A stretch of 53,537 nt of DNA from Streptomyces sp. OR43 (GCF_008042275.1 NZ_RDBK01000043.1:2720008-2773544); one strand, 5' to 3'. Counted from the first letter of the stretch, positions 22,570-30,725 are shown. Numbers and translations are program-made. The notes: generated from the letters alone by a model not told the origin.

Positions 22570-24110
22570 GGAATCGGGATGTGGTTGTAGGGATCAGCCT
22601 TGCTCACCGTCTGTCCGGTCAGAGGATTGACGGATTGTCCCGCTTTGTTCATGTAGACCACATAGCCCTTGGGGTACTGGTATTTGCCGGTGGTGACGGG
22701 GTCCATCACCCGGACCTGTGTCACCCGGGGATCGAGGCCCTTGGTGCCGGCCGGGATGTCGTAGGACCAGCCCTTACCCGTTGCCACCGGGGTGCCGGTC
22801 GCCCCCTTGGGCAAGGGCAGCGATTCTCCACCGGGCCCGGTCACCGATCCGACAGGACAGTCGGTGTTGTGCACGAGGACCGGAGTCCGCCCGGCCAGCA
22901 CATAGTACGTGTGGATGCCGTTGACGGTGAGGTCATGGGTGGTCCGGCGCTGGGTGTGGCGGGACACCCCGGCGACGGTGAGCACGGATCCGTCGGGGGA
23001 CCGGAGCCTCATGCCGGGAGTGATGTCGCCCGCGTCGGCCCAGCGCCGCTCGCCGGTGATCCAGAACGGGTGGGTGTCGGTCGCGGTGATCACCGCGGGG
23101 CCGCCGCCGGCGCGGAAGACCAGCCGGGTGAAGTGCTTGTCGTCGTACGTGGTGATGGCGCGCTCGACGGGGCGGGCCTCGGTCCTGCCGGTCACCGGAT
23201 CGGTGGCCGTCACCAGGTCGCCGGGGCGGATCGTCTCGATGGACCGGCTGCTGCCGTCGGCGAGGAGAACCGGAGTCCCGGGCAGGAAGCTGTGGCTCAC
23301 CGGGCAGGTGGGCGGCTTCTTGTCGTCGGGTTTGGGCTCGTCCTTCTTGGGCTTCTTGGTGTCGTCGAGCTTCTTTGCCGCGTCGTCGAGGGCCTTCTGG
23401 GCGTCCTTGACCTTCCCGCGGCTCTTGATGAGCCCCTTGAGCCCGTCGTACAGGTCCCCGCCGTGCTTCTTGAGGCTCTGGATGAGCTTGTAGGCCTTCT
23501 TCCACTTCCAGGGCGCCCCGTACTTCGCGGCGAGCTTCCCGACCGCACCCCCGACCAGACTCAACAGCACGTTGATCAGCGTCTCGGTGCAGGCGCCCAT
23601 GTCGCCCTTGGTGACGCAGTCCAGCGCGTCGGTGATCCCGAGCTCGTCGGCAAGGATCTTCGCGAGTTCCTTCGCCGCCTCGATCGCCTTGTCGCTGTTG
23701 GACTTCTCGTCCTTCTGCGCGTCCTGGAGATCCTTCAGCGCCTTGTCGTACGCGATCTGCTCCGGCGACTTCGGCGAACCGTCGGCATTCCTGTCCGAAG
23801 CCGGATCGCCCTGCCCCGGAGCGTTCTGATCGCCGCCCCGCGCCTCGTTCCCGCTGTCACCACCACAGTTGCCGCCGCCACCGATCCGGCAGACCTGTAC
23901 GCCGATCTTCGCGGTCAGGTCCGCGCCGATCCCCGTACCCACCAGCGCACCGATGATCGCCACGACGACCAGCGTCAGGCCCAGGTACTCCAACGCACCC
24001 TGGCCCCGGTCGCCCCGCCGCCGCAGCGCCGGCAACCGCACACCCGTACGCGGCACCGAAGTCCGTGACCACCGGCGCATCCGCCGACGCAACTCCCCCA
24101 TGGATGACAT
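22566..24110 (-). CDS. Pilin-signal HINT polymorphic toxin
   Basis: 514 residues. A basic head precedes DRG|QGALEYLGLTLVVVAIIG (36-54), the same cleavage motif (Glu at +5, Tyr) and helix as the Flp pilin. Then a Gly/Asn/Asp linker, helical EQIAYDKALKDLQDAQKDEK, a second helical part (~175-250) and a Lys/Asp/Pro spacer. A HINT autoprotease fills ~272-415: SFLPGTPVLLADGSSRSIETI, TDTHPFWI (conserved His), THDLTVNGIHTYYVLAG and the C-terminal VLVHN. Cys269 lies five residues before the usual SF position, so the nucleophile is uncertain. The last ~97 residues (416-514; KGWSYDIPAGTKGLDPRVTQ, YPKGYVVYMNKAGQ, DPYNHIPIP) should be the released toxin; I cannot name its class. Expected path: prepilin cleavage, export by the Tad machine, HINT release. 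The immunity candidate overlaps its stop. Confidence 0.85.
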   Translation of the reverse strand: MSSMGELRRRMRRWSRTSVPRTGVRLPALRRRGDRGQGALEYLGLTLVVVAIIGALVGTGIGADLTAKIGVQVCRIGGGGNCGGDSGNEARGGDQNAPGQGDPASDRNADGSPKSPEQIAYDKALKDLQDAQKDEKSNSDKAIEAAKELAKILADELGITDALDCVTKGDMGACTETLINVLLSLVGGAVGKLAAKYGAPWKWKKAYKLIQSLKKHGGDLYDGLKGLIKSRGKVKDAQKALDDAAKKLDDTKKPKKDEPKPDDKKPPTCPVSHSFLPGTPVLLADGSSRSIETIRPGDLVTATDPVTGRTEARPVERAITTYDDKHFTRLVFRAGGGPAVITATDTHPFWITGERRWADAGDITPGMRLRSPDGSVLTVAGVSRHTQRRTTHDLTVNGIHTYYVLAGRTPVLVHNTDCPVGSVTGPGGESLPLPKGATGTPVATGKGWSYDIPAGTKGLDPRVTQVRVMDPVTTGKYQYPKGYVVYMNKAGQSVNPLTGQTVSKADPYNHIPIP

Positions 24111-24117
24111 GTTTTCG

Positions 24118-24161
24118 ACCCTAGAGCCGCAACGGACCCAGCGTCATGGGCCCCGGGACCC
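24118..24161 (-). promoter_or_regulatory. GGGCCC-box promoter of the pilin-signal toxin
   Basis: Reading leftward: GGGTCC (24161-24156), 2 nt, GGGCCC (24153-24148), 24 nt, TAGGGT (24123-24118). A TGACGC at -35 spacing (17 nt) lies just after the second box. The -10 ends 7 nt before ATG 24110, so the mRNA is probably leaderless; no ribosome-binding site is visible. Confidence 0.7.
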
Positions 24162-24207
24162 CATCCGTGCCCGGCCGGGACGGCTTCCGGAGGGCCGGAG
24201 CCGGAGG

Positions 24208-24582
24208 TCAGTCCGTCTGCTGGGTGATCCGCACCCGCATGCCGGGCCGCAGCCCCCACTTCGCCATCGCGCCGGCCTCCGACTCGATCACATGCCGGGC
24301 CCGCAGTCGGGGCAGGCCGAGCCGCCCCGGCTTCATCGTGTGCACCGCCACGACGTTGAACTTCCGGTCCAGATAGGCCACATCGATCGTGAACCGCATC
24401 CGGAAGGAGTGCACACTCCCGCACGGAGTGATCATCAACGCCCCGTCGATCCCGTCCTGACCGAGCAGCCCACGGCTACGGTGACGGTACGAGGCCGCGA
24501 TCCGCAGCGGCACCTCGGTTCCGTCCTCCCCGTCCCGGTCCCTGATCGTCAGCGTTCCTGTTCCATTGCGCCATCGAGCCAT
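24208..24582 (-). CDS. DUF192 family protein
   Basis: 124 residues from ATG 24582. DUF192 hallmarks: LRIAASYRHRSRGLLGQDGIDGALMITPCGSVHSFRMRFTIDVAYLD, HTMKPGRLGLPRLRARHVIE, and AGAMAKWGLRPGMRVRI. A small beta-rich protein of unknown biochemical role, usually exported in other bacteria, but no signal peptide is seen here. It is divergent from the prepilin peptidase and lies just upstream of the pilin-signal toxin. Frequent in Tad/Flp neighbourhoods of actinobacteria, so it may assist pilus assembly; that is inference. Confidence 0.83.
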   Translation of the reverse strand: MARWRNGTGTLTIRDRDGEDGTEVPLRIAASYRHRSRGLLGQDGIDGALMITPCGSVHSFRMRFTIDVAYLDRKFNVVAVHTMKPGRLGLPRLRARHVIESEAGAMAKWGLRPGMRVRITQQTD

Positions 24583-24635
24583 GGCCACGACGGTAGCGCC
24601 ACGTGACGGGCTCTGGGTCCCGCATGGTGCGAAGT

Positions 24636-24678
24636 GGGCCCCAGGGCCCATGACCGGTACCCGCGAGCCGCCTAGGGT
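24636..24678 (+). promoter_or_regulatory. GGGCCC-box promoter of the prepilin peptidase
   Basis: GGGCCC (24636-24641), 2 nt, GGGCCC (24644-24649), 23 nt, TAGGGT (24673-24678). The proximal box and what follows (GGGCCCATGAC ... TAGGGTCGA) match the pilin-toxin promoter closely. The -10 ends 7 nt before GTG 24686, again suggesting a leaderless mRNA. Confidence 0.7.
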
Positions 24679-24685
24679 CGATGCT

Positions 24686-25576
24686 GTGTACGCCATCCTG
24701 ATAGGGGTCGCCGCCCTCTGGGGAGCCGCGACCGGACTGCTGGTGCCGCGCGCCGCCTACCGGTTCTCCGTCGAGCCGGACGACGCGTGGCGCGACGCCT
24801 GCCCCGCCGGCCACGCCCTGACCGGGCCCGCCCGCGGCTGGTTCGGCTCCACGCGCTGCACGACCTGCGCCGAGGTGGGCGCCGCCGTCGCCGTGCGGGC
24901 GGCCGCCGGACCCGGGCACGGCGGCCCCGGACCGGTGGACGGCGACGAGCCGGAGCCGGCCGGTGACGCGGACGACGCCCAGGGACCGGACACCGCCCCG
25001 CCGTCACCCGCCGCACCGAGCCGCAGCGGCCCGCGCTACGCCCCGCACATCGTCGCGCCCGTCGTCGCCGCCCTGGCCTGCGCCGTCCTCGCGGCGGCCA
25101 CCGGCGCACGGCCCGAGCTGGCCGTCTGGCTGCTGCTCACTCCCGTGGGCGTACTCCTCGCGACCATCGACCGCCGGGTCCACCGGCTGCCCGACCAGCT
25201 GACCCTGCCGGCCGCGGCGGCAGCCGCCGTACTCCTCGGGCTCGCCGCCCTGCTGCCCGAACACGGCGGATCCTGGCTGTCCGCGCTGCTCGGCGGTGCC
25301 GTCCTGGGCGCCTTCTACTTCCTGCTCTTCCTCATCAACCCGAGCGGGATGGGCTTCGGAGACGTCAAGCTCGCGCTGTCCCTGGGCGTGGCCCTCGGCT
25401 GGTACGGCTGGGCCGTCGTGTTCGCGGGCGGGTTCGCCGGGTTCCTGTTCGGTGCGCTGTACGGGCTGGGGCTGGTGGTGATGCGGCGGGCCGGGCGCAA
25501 GACGGGCATCCCCTTCGGCCCGTTCATGATCGCCGGTGCGCTGCTGGGCATCCTGTTCGGCGCACTGGCCGCCTGA
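24686..25576 (+). CDS. Type IV prepilin peptidase (A24 family, TadV-like)
   Basis: 296 residues. GTG 24686 is chosen because the predicted transcript starts there. N-terminal helix (VYAILIGVAALWGAATGLLV), a cytoplasmic loop with two Cys (ACPAGHAL, RCTTCAEVG, an incomplete zinc-binding pattern), a long Gly/Asp/Pro linker, then six or so helices. The two catalytic Asp of A24 peptidases are present: Asp162 in ATIDRRVHRLPDQ and Asp226 in GMGFGDVKL. It is the only prepilin peptidase in the window, so it should process Flp, the TadE-like proteins, the pilin-toxin and the polytopic fusion. It lies ~12 kb from flp but shares its promoter type. Confidence 0.9.
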   Translation: MYAILIGVAALWGAATGLLVPRAAYRFSVEPDDAWRDACPAGHALTGPARGWFGSTRCTTCAEVGAAVAVRAAAGPGHGGPGPVDGDEPEPAGDADDAQGPDTAPPSPAAPSRSGPRYAPHIVAPVVAALACAVLAAATGARPELAVWLLLTPVGVLLATIDRRVHRLPDQLTLPAAAAAAVLLGLAALLPEHGGSWLSALLGGAVLGAFYFLLFLINPSGMGFGDVKLALSLGVALGWYGWAVVFAGGFAGFLFGALYGLGLVVMRRAGRKTGIPFGPFMIAGALLGILFGALAA

Positions 25577-25685
25577 CGCCCCGAGCCGTCCGGCCCCCGC
25601 CGGACGGGGACCGGACGTCCGGCCCTCGACGGGCGCGCGGGAAATGCGGTCGCGGCCGGTGGTACCCGGCTGCCACCCTGGCCGT

Positions 25686-26489
25686 ATGACCGCACACCCC
25701 GATGACGCGCAGGCGGCCGCCGCGGCGGAACACGACCGGTTCGAGGCCCTGGTCGCCGAGGCCGACGCCGTCTCCGTGGCCGGCTGGGACTTCTCCTGGC
25801 TGGACGGCCGGGCCACCGAGGAGCGCCCGTCCTGGGGATACGCCCACGCCATGGGTGAGCGCCTCGGCAGGGCGCGGGCGGCGCTGGACATCCAGACCGG
25901 GGGCGGCGAGGTGCTCGCCTCCGCGCCGAAGCTGCCGCCGCTGACCGTGGCGACCGAGGGCTGGCCGCCGAACATCGCCCGTGCCACCGCCCTGCTGCAT
26001 CCGCGGGGAGCCGTCGTGGTCGCGGACGAGGACAAGCCTCCGCTGCCGTTCGGCGACGCGGCCTTCGATCTGGTGGTCAGCCGTCATCCGGTGACCACGT
26101 GGTGGGAGGAGATCGCCCGGGTCCTGGTCCCCGGAGGCACGTACTTCTCGCAACAGGTCGGCCCGGCGAGCGTCTTCGAACTCGTCGAGTACTTCCTCGG
26201 CCCGCAGCCGCCGGAGGTACGCGCCGGACGCGACCCCGGCCAGGCACGTGCCGCGGCCGAGGCGGCCGGTCTCGACGTCGTCGACCTGCGGATGGAGCGA
26301 CTGCGCACCGAGTTCCTCGACATCGGCGCCGTCGTCTACTTCCTGCGCAAGGTGATCTGGATGGTGCCCGGCTTCACCGTGGACGCGTACCGGACACAAC
26401 TCGCCGCGCTGCACCACCGGATCGAGACCGAGGGGCCGTTCGTCGCCCACACCACCCGCTTCCTGATCGAGGCCCGCAAACCCGGGTGA
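25686..26489 (+). CDS. Class I SAM-dependent methyltransferase
   Basis: 267 residues from ATG 25686. A Rossmann-type SAM-binding pattern: ALDIQTGGGEVLASAPK (motif I), VVVADEDKPPLPFGDAAFDLVVSRHPVTTWWEEIARVLVPGG (motifs III/post-III, as in UbiE-like enzymes) and a C-terminal AVVYFLRKVIWMVPGF. The glycine-rich loop is GGGE rather than the usual GxGxG. The substrate is unknown. It stands alone on the plus strand, 110 nt after the prepilin peptidase. Confidence 0.87.
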   Translation: MTAHPDDAQAAAAAEHDRFEALVAEADAVSVAGWDFSWLDGRATEERPSWGYAHAMGERLGRARAALDIQTGGGEVLASAPKLPPLTVATEGWPPNIARATALLHPRGAVVVADEDKPPLPFGDAAFDLVVSRHPVTTWWEEIARVLVPGGTYFSQQVGPASVFELVEYFLGPQPPEVRAGRDPGQARAAAEAAGLDVVDLRMERLRTEFLDIGAVVYFLRKVIWMVPGFTVDAYRTQLAALHHRIETEGPFVAHTTRFLIEARKPG

Positions 26490-26558
26490 TCCCGAACACC
26501 CTTCCCGCGCCCGAAGGATGGCACCCTGGGTGCTGAACGCACCGGGAAGGAGCAGGCC

Positions 26559-27017
26559 ATGAGGGTCGGCAACGACGAGGAAGCGGCGCGCGGCCCGCGG
26601 CAGGGAAACGCCGAATGGCTCGCAGGCGCCCGGATCGTCGGCGTCCTCGGCATCTTCTACCGGCCCGAGGGACGCATGGGGGAGCCGGAAGCCGTCGCCT
26701 TCCTGCTGGACGACGGCCAGTCCGTGCTCCTGACCTGTGCCTCCGACGGCAGCCTGCACGTGGGTCCCGGAACGTGGCCGCACCTTCCCGACTGGTGCGT
26801 ACCGGCCGCCCAGTGGGAGTACGCCGCGATGGCACGGTTGCCGCAACCGCCCCACGGCGGCTGGACGGTGCTGCGCACCGAGGAGCGCAGGGACGAGCGC
26901 GGCGAGGTGGACGAGGCCGTCATCCGCTGCGAGGGCGGCCGCTTCGTGGTGACCGGCGGCGACACCGTGGGCATCCGCTTCACCCGGGGCCACCGGGGCG
27001 CGGCCGCGACGACGTGA
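26559..27017 (+). CDS. Hypothetical protein
   Basis: 152 residues, soluble: AGARIVGVLGIFYRPEGR, EAVAFLLDDGQSVLLTCASDGSLHVGPGTWP, EAVIRCEGGRFVVTGGDTVGIRF. It looks beta-rich and conserved in Streptomyces, without a motif I can assign. ATG 26559 follows GGGAAGGAGC. Its 3' end overlaps the convergent DUF2071 gene by 38 bp. Confidence 0.7.
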   Translation: MRVGNDEEAARGPRQGNAEWLAGARIVGVLGIFYRPEGRMGEPEAVAFLLDDGQSVLLTCASDGSLHVGPGTWPHLPDWCVPAAQWEYAAMARLPQPPHGGWTVLRTEERRDERGEVDEAVIRCEGGRFVVTGGDTVGIRFTRGHRGAAATT

Positions 27018-27792
27018 CAGCCGGGCGCGCGTCCTGGGGCCGCTCGTCCCGTACGCGGCCGACACGTACCGGACGCCCCAGCCGGACGGGTACGCCGGGG
27101 GAGTACAGCACGCTGACCGGGGCGCCGCCCGGGGCGGTCAGGCCCGCGGCCTCGATCAGGTTCTCCTCGCAGCGGAGGAGCTCGGCGCGGTGCAGCGGCC
27201 AGCGCGGGTGCTCGTTGGGCAGGTAGGCCGTGGCGCCGAGGAACGGGTTGTGCAGGCCCCAGCGGGCGGTGAGGAAGTACTCCAGATCCGTGGGCTTCTC
27301 GATGCGTTCACCGGTGCGTACGGTGATGCGGCTGTGGGCGCCACGAGGGCCGGGCAGGCGCCGCGAGCTGGTGTAGGTGATGGTGTCGCCGGTCGCCTCG
27401 ACGCTCATCCGGGACCACACGTACGGCAGGCGGAAGCCGATCCGGCCTATGGCCACGGGAACCAGGCGCGACGCGTCCATGGAGCGGAAGACGACCCCGC
27501 GCCGCCCCTGGGCGTCGACCGAGTACAGCCGGACGTTGGTTTCGGGAAACGAACCGAGATAGGGCACGCCCGGCAGCCCGAGCCAGCCGACCCGGTGCAT
27601 CCGGAAGGCCACCAGGCCGACGTAGGTGACCCCGTCGACCGTGTCGGGAACGGTTCCTTCGGGCAGCAGCCCCGCGACCTCCGCCGGATCGGCCGCCCAG
27701 TGGACGAAGCAGAGATCGAGCCACTGCTGCGTGAGGAGGGGGCGGCGCAGGGCGACCGGGGCGTCGGGGGTGAGGGGTGCGGGCGGCGTCAC
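26980..27792 (-). CDS. DUF2071 (YqjF-like) protein
   Basis: 270 residues: RRPLLTQQWLDLCFVHWAADPAEVAGLLPEG at the N-terminus, then VAFRMHRVGWLG, SFPETNVRLYSVDAQGRRGVVFRSMDASRLVPV and the C-terminal RAELLRCEENLIEAAGL. This is the YqjF/DUF2071 fold, distantly like acetoacetate decarboxylase; the function is unestablished. The last ~30 residues are a Pro/Arg-rich tail and overlap the 3' end of the convergent gene. Confidence 0.87.
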   Translation of the reverse strand: MTPPAPLTPDAPVALRRPLLTQQWLDLCFVHWAADPAEVAGLLPEGTVPDTVDGVTYVGLVAFRMHRVGWLGLPGVPYLGSFPETNVRLYSVDAQGRRGVVFRSMDASRLVPVAIGRIGFRLPYVWSRMSVEATGDTITYTSSRRLPGPRGAHSRITVRTGERIEKPTDLEYFLTARWGLHNPFLGATAYLPNEHPRWPLHRAELLRCEENLIEAAGLTAPGGAPVSVLYSPGVPVRLGRPVRVGRVRDERPQDARPAVTSSRPRPGGPG

Positions 27793-27880
27793 GGGACAAG
27801 CGTGACACGGGCGGCCGGCGCCCTGACCGGCCCGCGGTGCCGGCCCCCGTACGCCGGCACGGGCGCACCCGCCGATGGCG

Positions 27881-29035
27881 CTACGCGTGGCCGCCGACCG
27901 TCACTTCCCCCACCGTGAGCTCGGGCTTGCCCTCCATCACCTCGCCCACCCGCGCCACCTGCCGCTCCAGCTCCCGGAGTTGTCCGGCCGTCAGCGGGGA
28001 CAGCGGCTCCACCGTCACCACGATCCGCCGGCCCGAGCGGCGCTGGTGCCACACCCCCGCCACGGTGCCGTCCACCAGCAGTACCGGGAAGTTCCCCGCC
28101 TGGCCGCCCGCCAGCGCCCGGGTGTACGCGGCTCCGGGGAAGAGCCGCTCGCGGGGCTGCGAGGCGATGACGAACGCGTCGAAGTAGGGGAGCAGCCGCA
28201 CGCCACGTACCGGCTGCGAAGGGAACGCGGTGTCACCCGCCGCCACCCAGGCCGGGCTGCCGTCCTCGTACGCCACCTCTTCGATCTTCCCGTCCGCCGC
28301 GAGCCCGGCGAACAGGTCCGAGGCCCAACGGCCGGGTGCGGCGAGCCATTTGGCGAAGTTCTGCGGGGTGGCGGGACCGTACGCGTGCAGATAGCGGCCG
28401 ACGAGCGCGGCGAGCGCCGGCGGTCCGGCGAGCGGGGTGACGTCCGGGCGGGTGTACGTGATCCTGCGGCCGCGGTCAGCTCCGAAGCAGAGGACTCCTC
28501 GGTGGGACGCCAGATGGGTGACCTGGCGCCAGCGCGGCCACAGGGTCTGGAAGGCGGGCATCACCGGTTCACCGGCCCAGGCCCCGGCACGGGCGACGAC
28601 CGCCTCCGTGAGCTCGTCGACGGTCAGCTCCGCCCCGGTCAGCGCGTCGGCGATCGCGGCGAGTACCTCCTCGGTCTGCTCCGGCGTCATCCGCACCCCT
28701 TCCGGCTGGGTGGTGCGGCCCGCCGGCAGTGCGGACAACGCTCCGGTCCACAGCGGGAGTTCGGCGGCCGACACCAGATGGACCGTGCCGCGCGGCCCGA
28801 ACGTCTTGATCAGCGTCCGGTCCGTCCACAGCGCCTTGCGCACGTCGGTGCGGGTCAGCTCCCGGCTCCGCAACCCCACGGAGAGCTCGGCGGCGGACAG
28901 GACCTGCGCGTGCGCGGCGGGCATCGACTCGACCACGGCGGACGGGGTGCCGCTGAGCGGGTCCGTCAGGCCCTGGCGTTCCAGCCGGCGGGCGTTCGCC
29001 CCGGTCCACGTCACGGTCGCGCTCGGCGTCGTCAT
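27881..29035 (-). CDS. Winged helix DNA-binding domain protein (HTH_42 family)
   Basis: 384 residues of the HTH_42/YcaQ-like family: ARRLERQGLTDPL, LSVGLRSRELTRTDVRKALWTDRTLIKTFGPRGTVHLVSA, a central LWPRWRQVTHLASHRGVLCFGAD, and LPYFDAFVIASQPRERLFP near the C-terminus, followed by FPVLLVDGTVAGVWHQRR. Members bind DNA and some act on interstrand crosslinks (AlkX/YcaQ); whether this one does is unknown. The start is ATG 29035 (MTTPSATVTW). Confidence 0.85.
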   Translation of the reverse strand: MTTPSATVTWTGANARRLERQGLTDPLSGTPSAVVESMPAAHAQVLSAAELSVGLRSRELTRTDVRKALWTDRTLIKTFGPRGTVHLVSAAELPLWTGALSALPAGRTTQPEGVRMTPEQTEEVLAAIADALTGAELTVDELTEAVVARAGAWAGEPVMPAFQTLWPRWRQVTHLASHRGVLCFGADRGRRITYTRPDVTPLAGPPALAALVGRYLHAYGPATPQNFAKWLAAPGRWASDLFAGLAADGKIEEVAYEDGSPAWVAAGDTAFPSQPVRGVRLLPYFDAFVIASQPRERLFPGAAYTRALAGGQAGNFPVLLVDGTVAGVWHQRRSGRRIVVTVEPLSPLTAGQLRELERQVARVGEVMEGKPELTVGEVTVGGHA

Positions 29036-29284
29036 GAACCGAAACTAGTGGACCAGTAGGTCAGATCCTGTCCCAATGGGGCGACCGTTCATGACCCTGC
29101 GTGAGACCCCTGGCCGGTCGTCGAGGACGCGGGGCTCAGGCCGTCCACGACCGGAATGTGCACATCCTGTGTACGTCCTGCGGGCGCGTTCGGCGTCAAT
29201 GTGGCGCCTGTGGGTGTCTGTGCAGGTCACAGGGGTGCGAAGCGCCGGGATCCGCGTCCGCTGCGGAGTTCCGCACATTCGGAG

Positions 29285-29391
29285 AGTAATTATTTCGCGG
29301 CGTGGCACGCAGCAGCACTTACGAAGGGTTATGGTGGAAACCCCCCCTCGGGCCGGTCCGTAACCCCCCCCACGGACCGGCCCGTTTTTTT
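29285..29391 (+). ncRNA. 6C-like small RNA candidate
   Basis: An intergenic transcript-like unit with two C-runs (29341-29347, seven C; 29364-29371, eight C). The second run is the loop of a perfect GC-rich hairpin ending in T7. 6C RNAs of actinobacteria are defined by two hairpins with loops of at least six C, the last being the terminator, and in Streptomyces one lies beside an oxidoreductase gene, as here. I can trace the second stem with certainty but not the first. The 5' end is a guess. A 10-codon ORF (ATG 29331, MVETPPRAGP) behind GAAGGG runs into the terminator. Confidence 0.55.
29349..29391 (+). terminator. Strong intrinsic terminator with C-rich loop
   Basis: CGGGCCGGTCCGT (29349-29361) pairs perfectly with ACGGACCGGCCCG (29372-29384); T7 follows (29385-29391). 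No rightward gene precedes it, which points to a small RNA. Confidence 0.93.
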
Positions 29392-29465
29392 GTGCCCCGG
29401 TACGGCCGGGCCCGCACCGCGCAAGCGGTCGCGCGGAGCCCCGGCCACCCGGTAGGGCCGCTCGC

Positions 29466-30506
29466 TCAGCCCCGTCCGGCCCAGATGTTGGTGCCCGCGG
29501 TGTCCACGGCGAAGGTGTCGATCTCCTTCAACTCCTCGGCGGTCAGCGGCGGACCGGCCAGAGCCGCGACGTTCTCCTCCAGCTGTCCCACGCTCGACGC
29601 GCCGATCAGGGCCGACGTCATGCGGCTGTCGCGCAGCACCCAGCCGATGGCCAGCTGGGCGAGCGACTGGCCGCGGCGGCGCGCGATGTCGTTCAGCCCG
29701 TTCAGCCGGCGGACCACCTCGTCCGAGAGCAGGTCCGGGTCGAGGGACTTGCCCTGCGTGGCACGCGAGCCCTGGGGGATCCCCGTCAGGTACTTGCCGG
29801 TCAGCAGGCCCTGGGCGAGCGGCACGAAGGAGATGCAGCCCATGCCGGCCGCCTCCAGGGTGTCCAGCAGCCCGTCGTCCTCGGTCCAGCGGTTGATCAT
29901 CGAGTAGGACGGCTGGTGGATCAGGGCCGGTACGCCCATCTCCTTCAGCAGCCGGGCCGCCTCGGCGGTCTGCCCGGAGTTGTACGAGGACACCCCCACG
30001 TACAGCGCCTTGCCCTGGTGCACGGCGGAGGCCAGCGCCCCCATCGTCTCCTCCAGCGGAGTGTCCGGGTCGAAGCGGTGCGAGTAGAAGATGTCGACGT
30101 AGTCCAGGCCCATCCGCTTCAGCGAGGCGTCGAGCGACGACAGCAGGTACTTGCGCGAGCCCCACTCCCCGTACGGGCCGGGGTGCATGTCGTACCCCGC
30201 CTTGGTGGAGATGACCAGCTCGTCGCGGTAGGGGGCGAAGTCCTGCCCGAAGATCTTCCCGAAGTTGAGCTCGGCCGAGCCGGGCGGCGGGCCGTAGTTG
30301 TTGGCCAGGTCGAAGTGGGTCACGCCGAGGTCGAAGGCGCGGCGCAGGATGGCGCGCTGGGAGCCCAGCGTGCGGTCGTCGCCGAAGTTGTGCCAGAGGC
30401 CGAGCGAGAGAGCCGGGAGCTTGAGGCCGCTGCGGCCGGCGCGCCGGTACTCCATGGAGTCGTAGCGCGCGGCGTCGGCCCGGTAGGGGGAAGAGGAATC
30501 AGTCAC
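29466..30506 (-). CDS. Aldo/keto reductase (YghZ/GAP-reductase-like)
   Basis: 346 residues from GTG 30506 behind AGGAGA; an in-frame GTG 15 nt earlier lies before that site. AKR TIM barrel: MEYRRAGRSGLKLPALSLGLWHNFGDDRT, THFDLANNYGPPPGSAE (catalytic Asp/Tyr), VISTKAGYDMHPGPYGEWGSRK (Lys), VDIFYSHRFDPDTPLEETM (His), and the NADPH-binding AIGWVLRDSRMTSALIGASS. It is most like the L-glyceraldehyde-3-phosphate reductase group, probably for NADPH-dependent carbonyl detoxification. Confidence 0.92.
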   Translation of the reverse strand: MTDSSSPYRADAARYDSMEYRRAGRSGLKLPALSLGLWHNFGDDRTLGSQRAILRRAFDLGVTHFDLANNYGPPPGSAELNFGKIFGQDFAPYRDELVISTKAGYDMHPGPYGEWGSRKYLLSSLDASLKRMGLDYVDIFYSHRFDPDTPLEETMGALASAVHQGKALYVGVSSYNSGQTAEAARLLKEMGVPALIHQPSYSMINRWTEDDGLLDTLEAAGMGCISFVPLAQGLLTGKYLTGIPQGSRATQGKSLDPDLLSDEVVRRLNGLNDIARRRGQSLAQLAIGWVLRDSRMTSALIGASSVGQLEENVAALAGPPLTAEELKEIDTFAVDTAGTNIWAGRG

Positions 30507-30725
30507 GTTCTCTCCTATCACGGACGTGCGACAGGCCGGTTATCACGGACTTGTGACAGGCCGGGTTGGGCCTGCGAGCCGCCTGCGCAGTAATGTGGCC
30601 GCTTCGGGACTGCCACGGCACGGCGGGGCGATCGCCCCCTTCCGGTGCGGCGATCCCCAGGTGGACGACCCCGGGCCCCGGGCCGAGGGGTGGGCGTGCC
30701 CGCACGGAACCGAGAGGTGGACTCA

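Noticed and set aside
30674..30692. GGGCCC-rich stretch before uppS as a regulon promoter
   Set aside because: The second box is not intact at 2 nt spacing and no TANNNT follows at the right distance.
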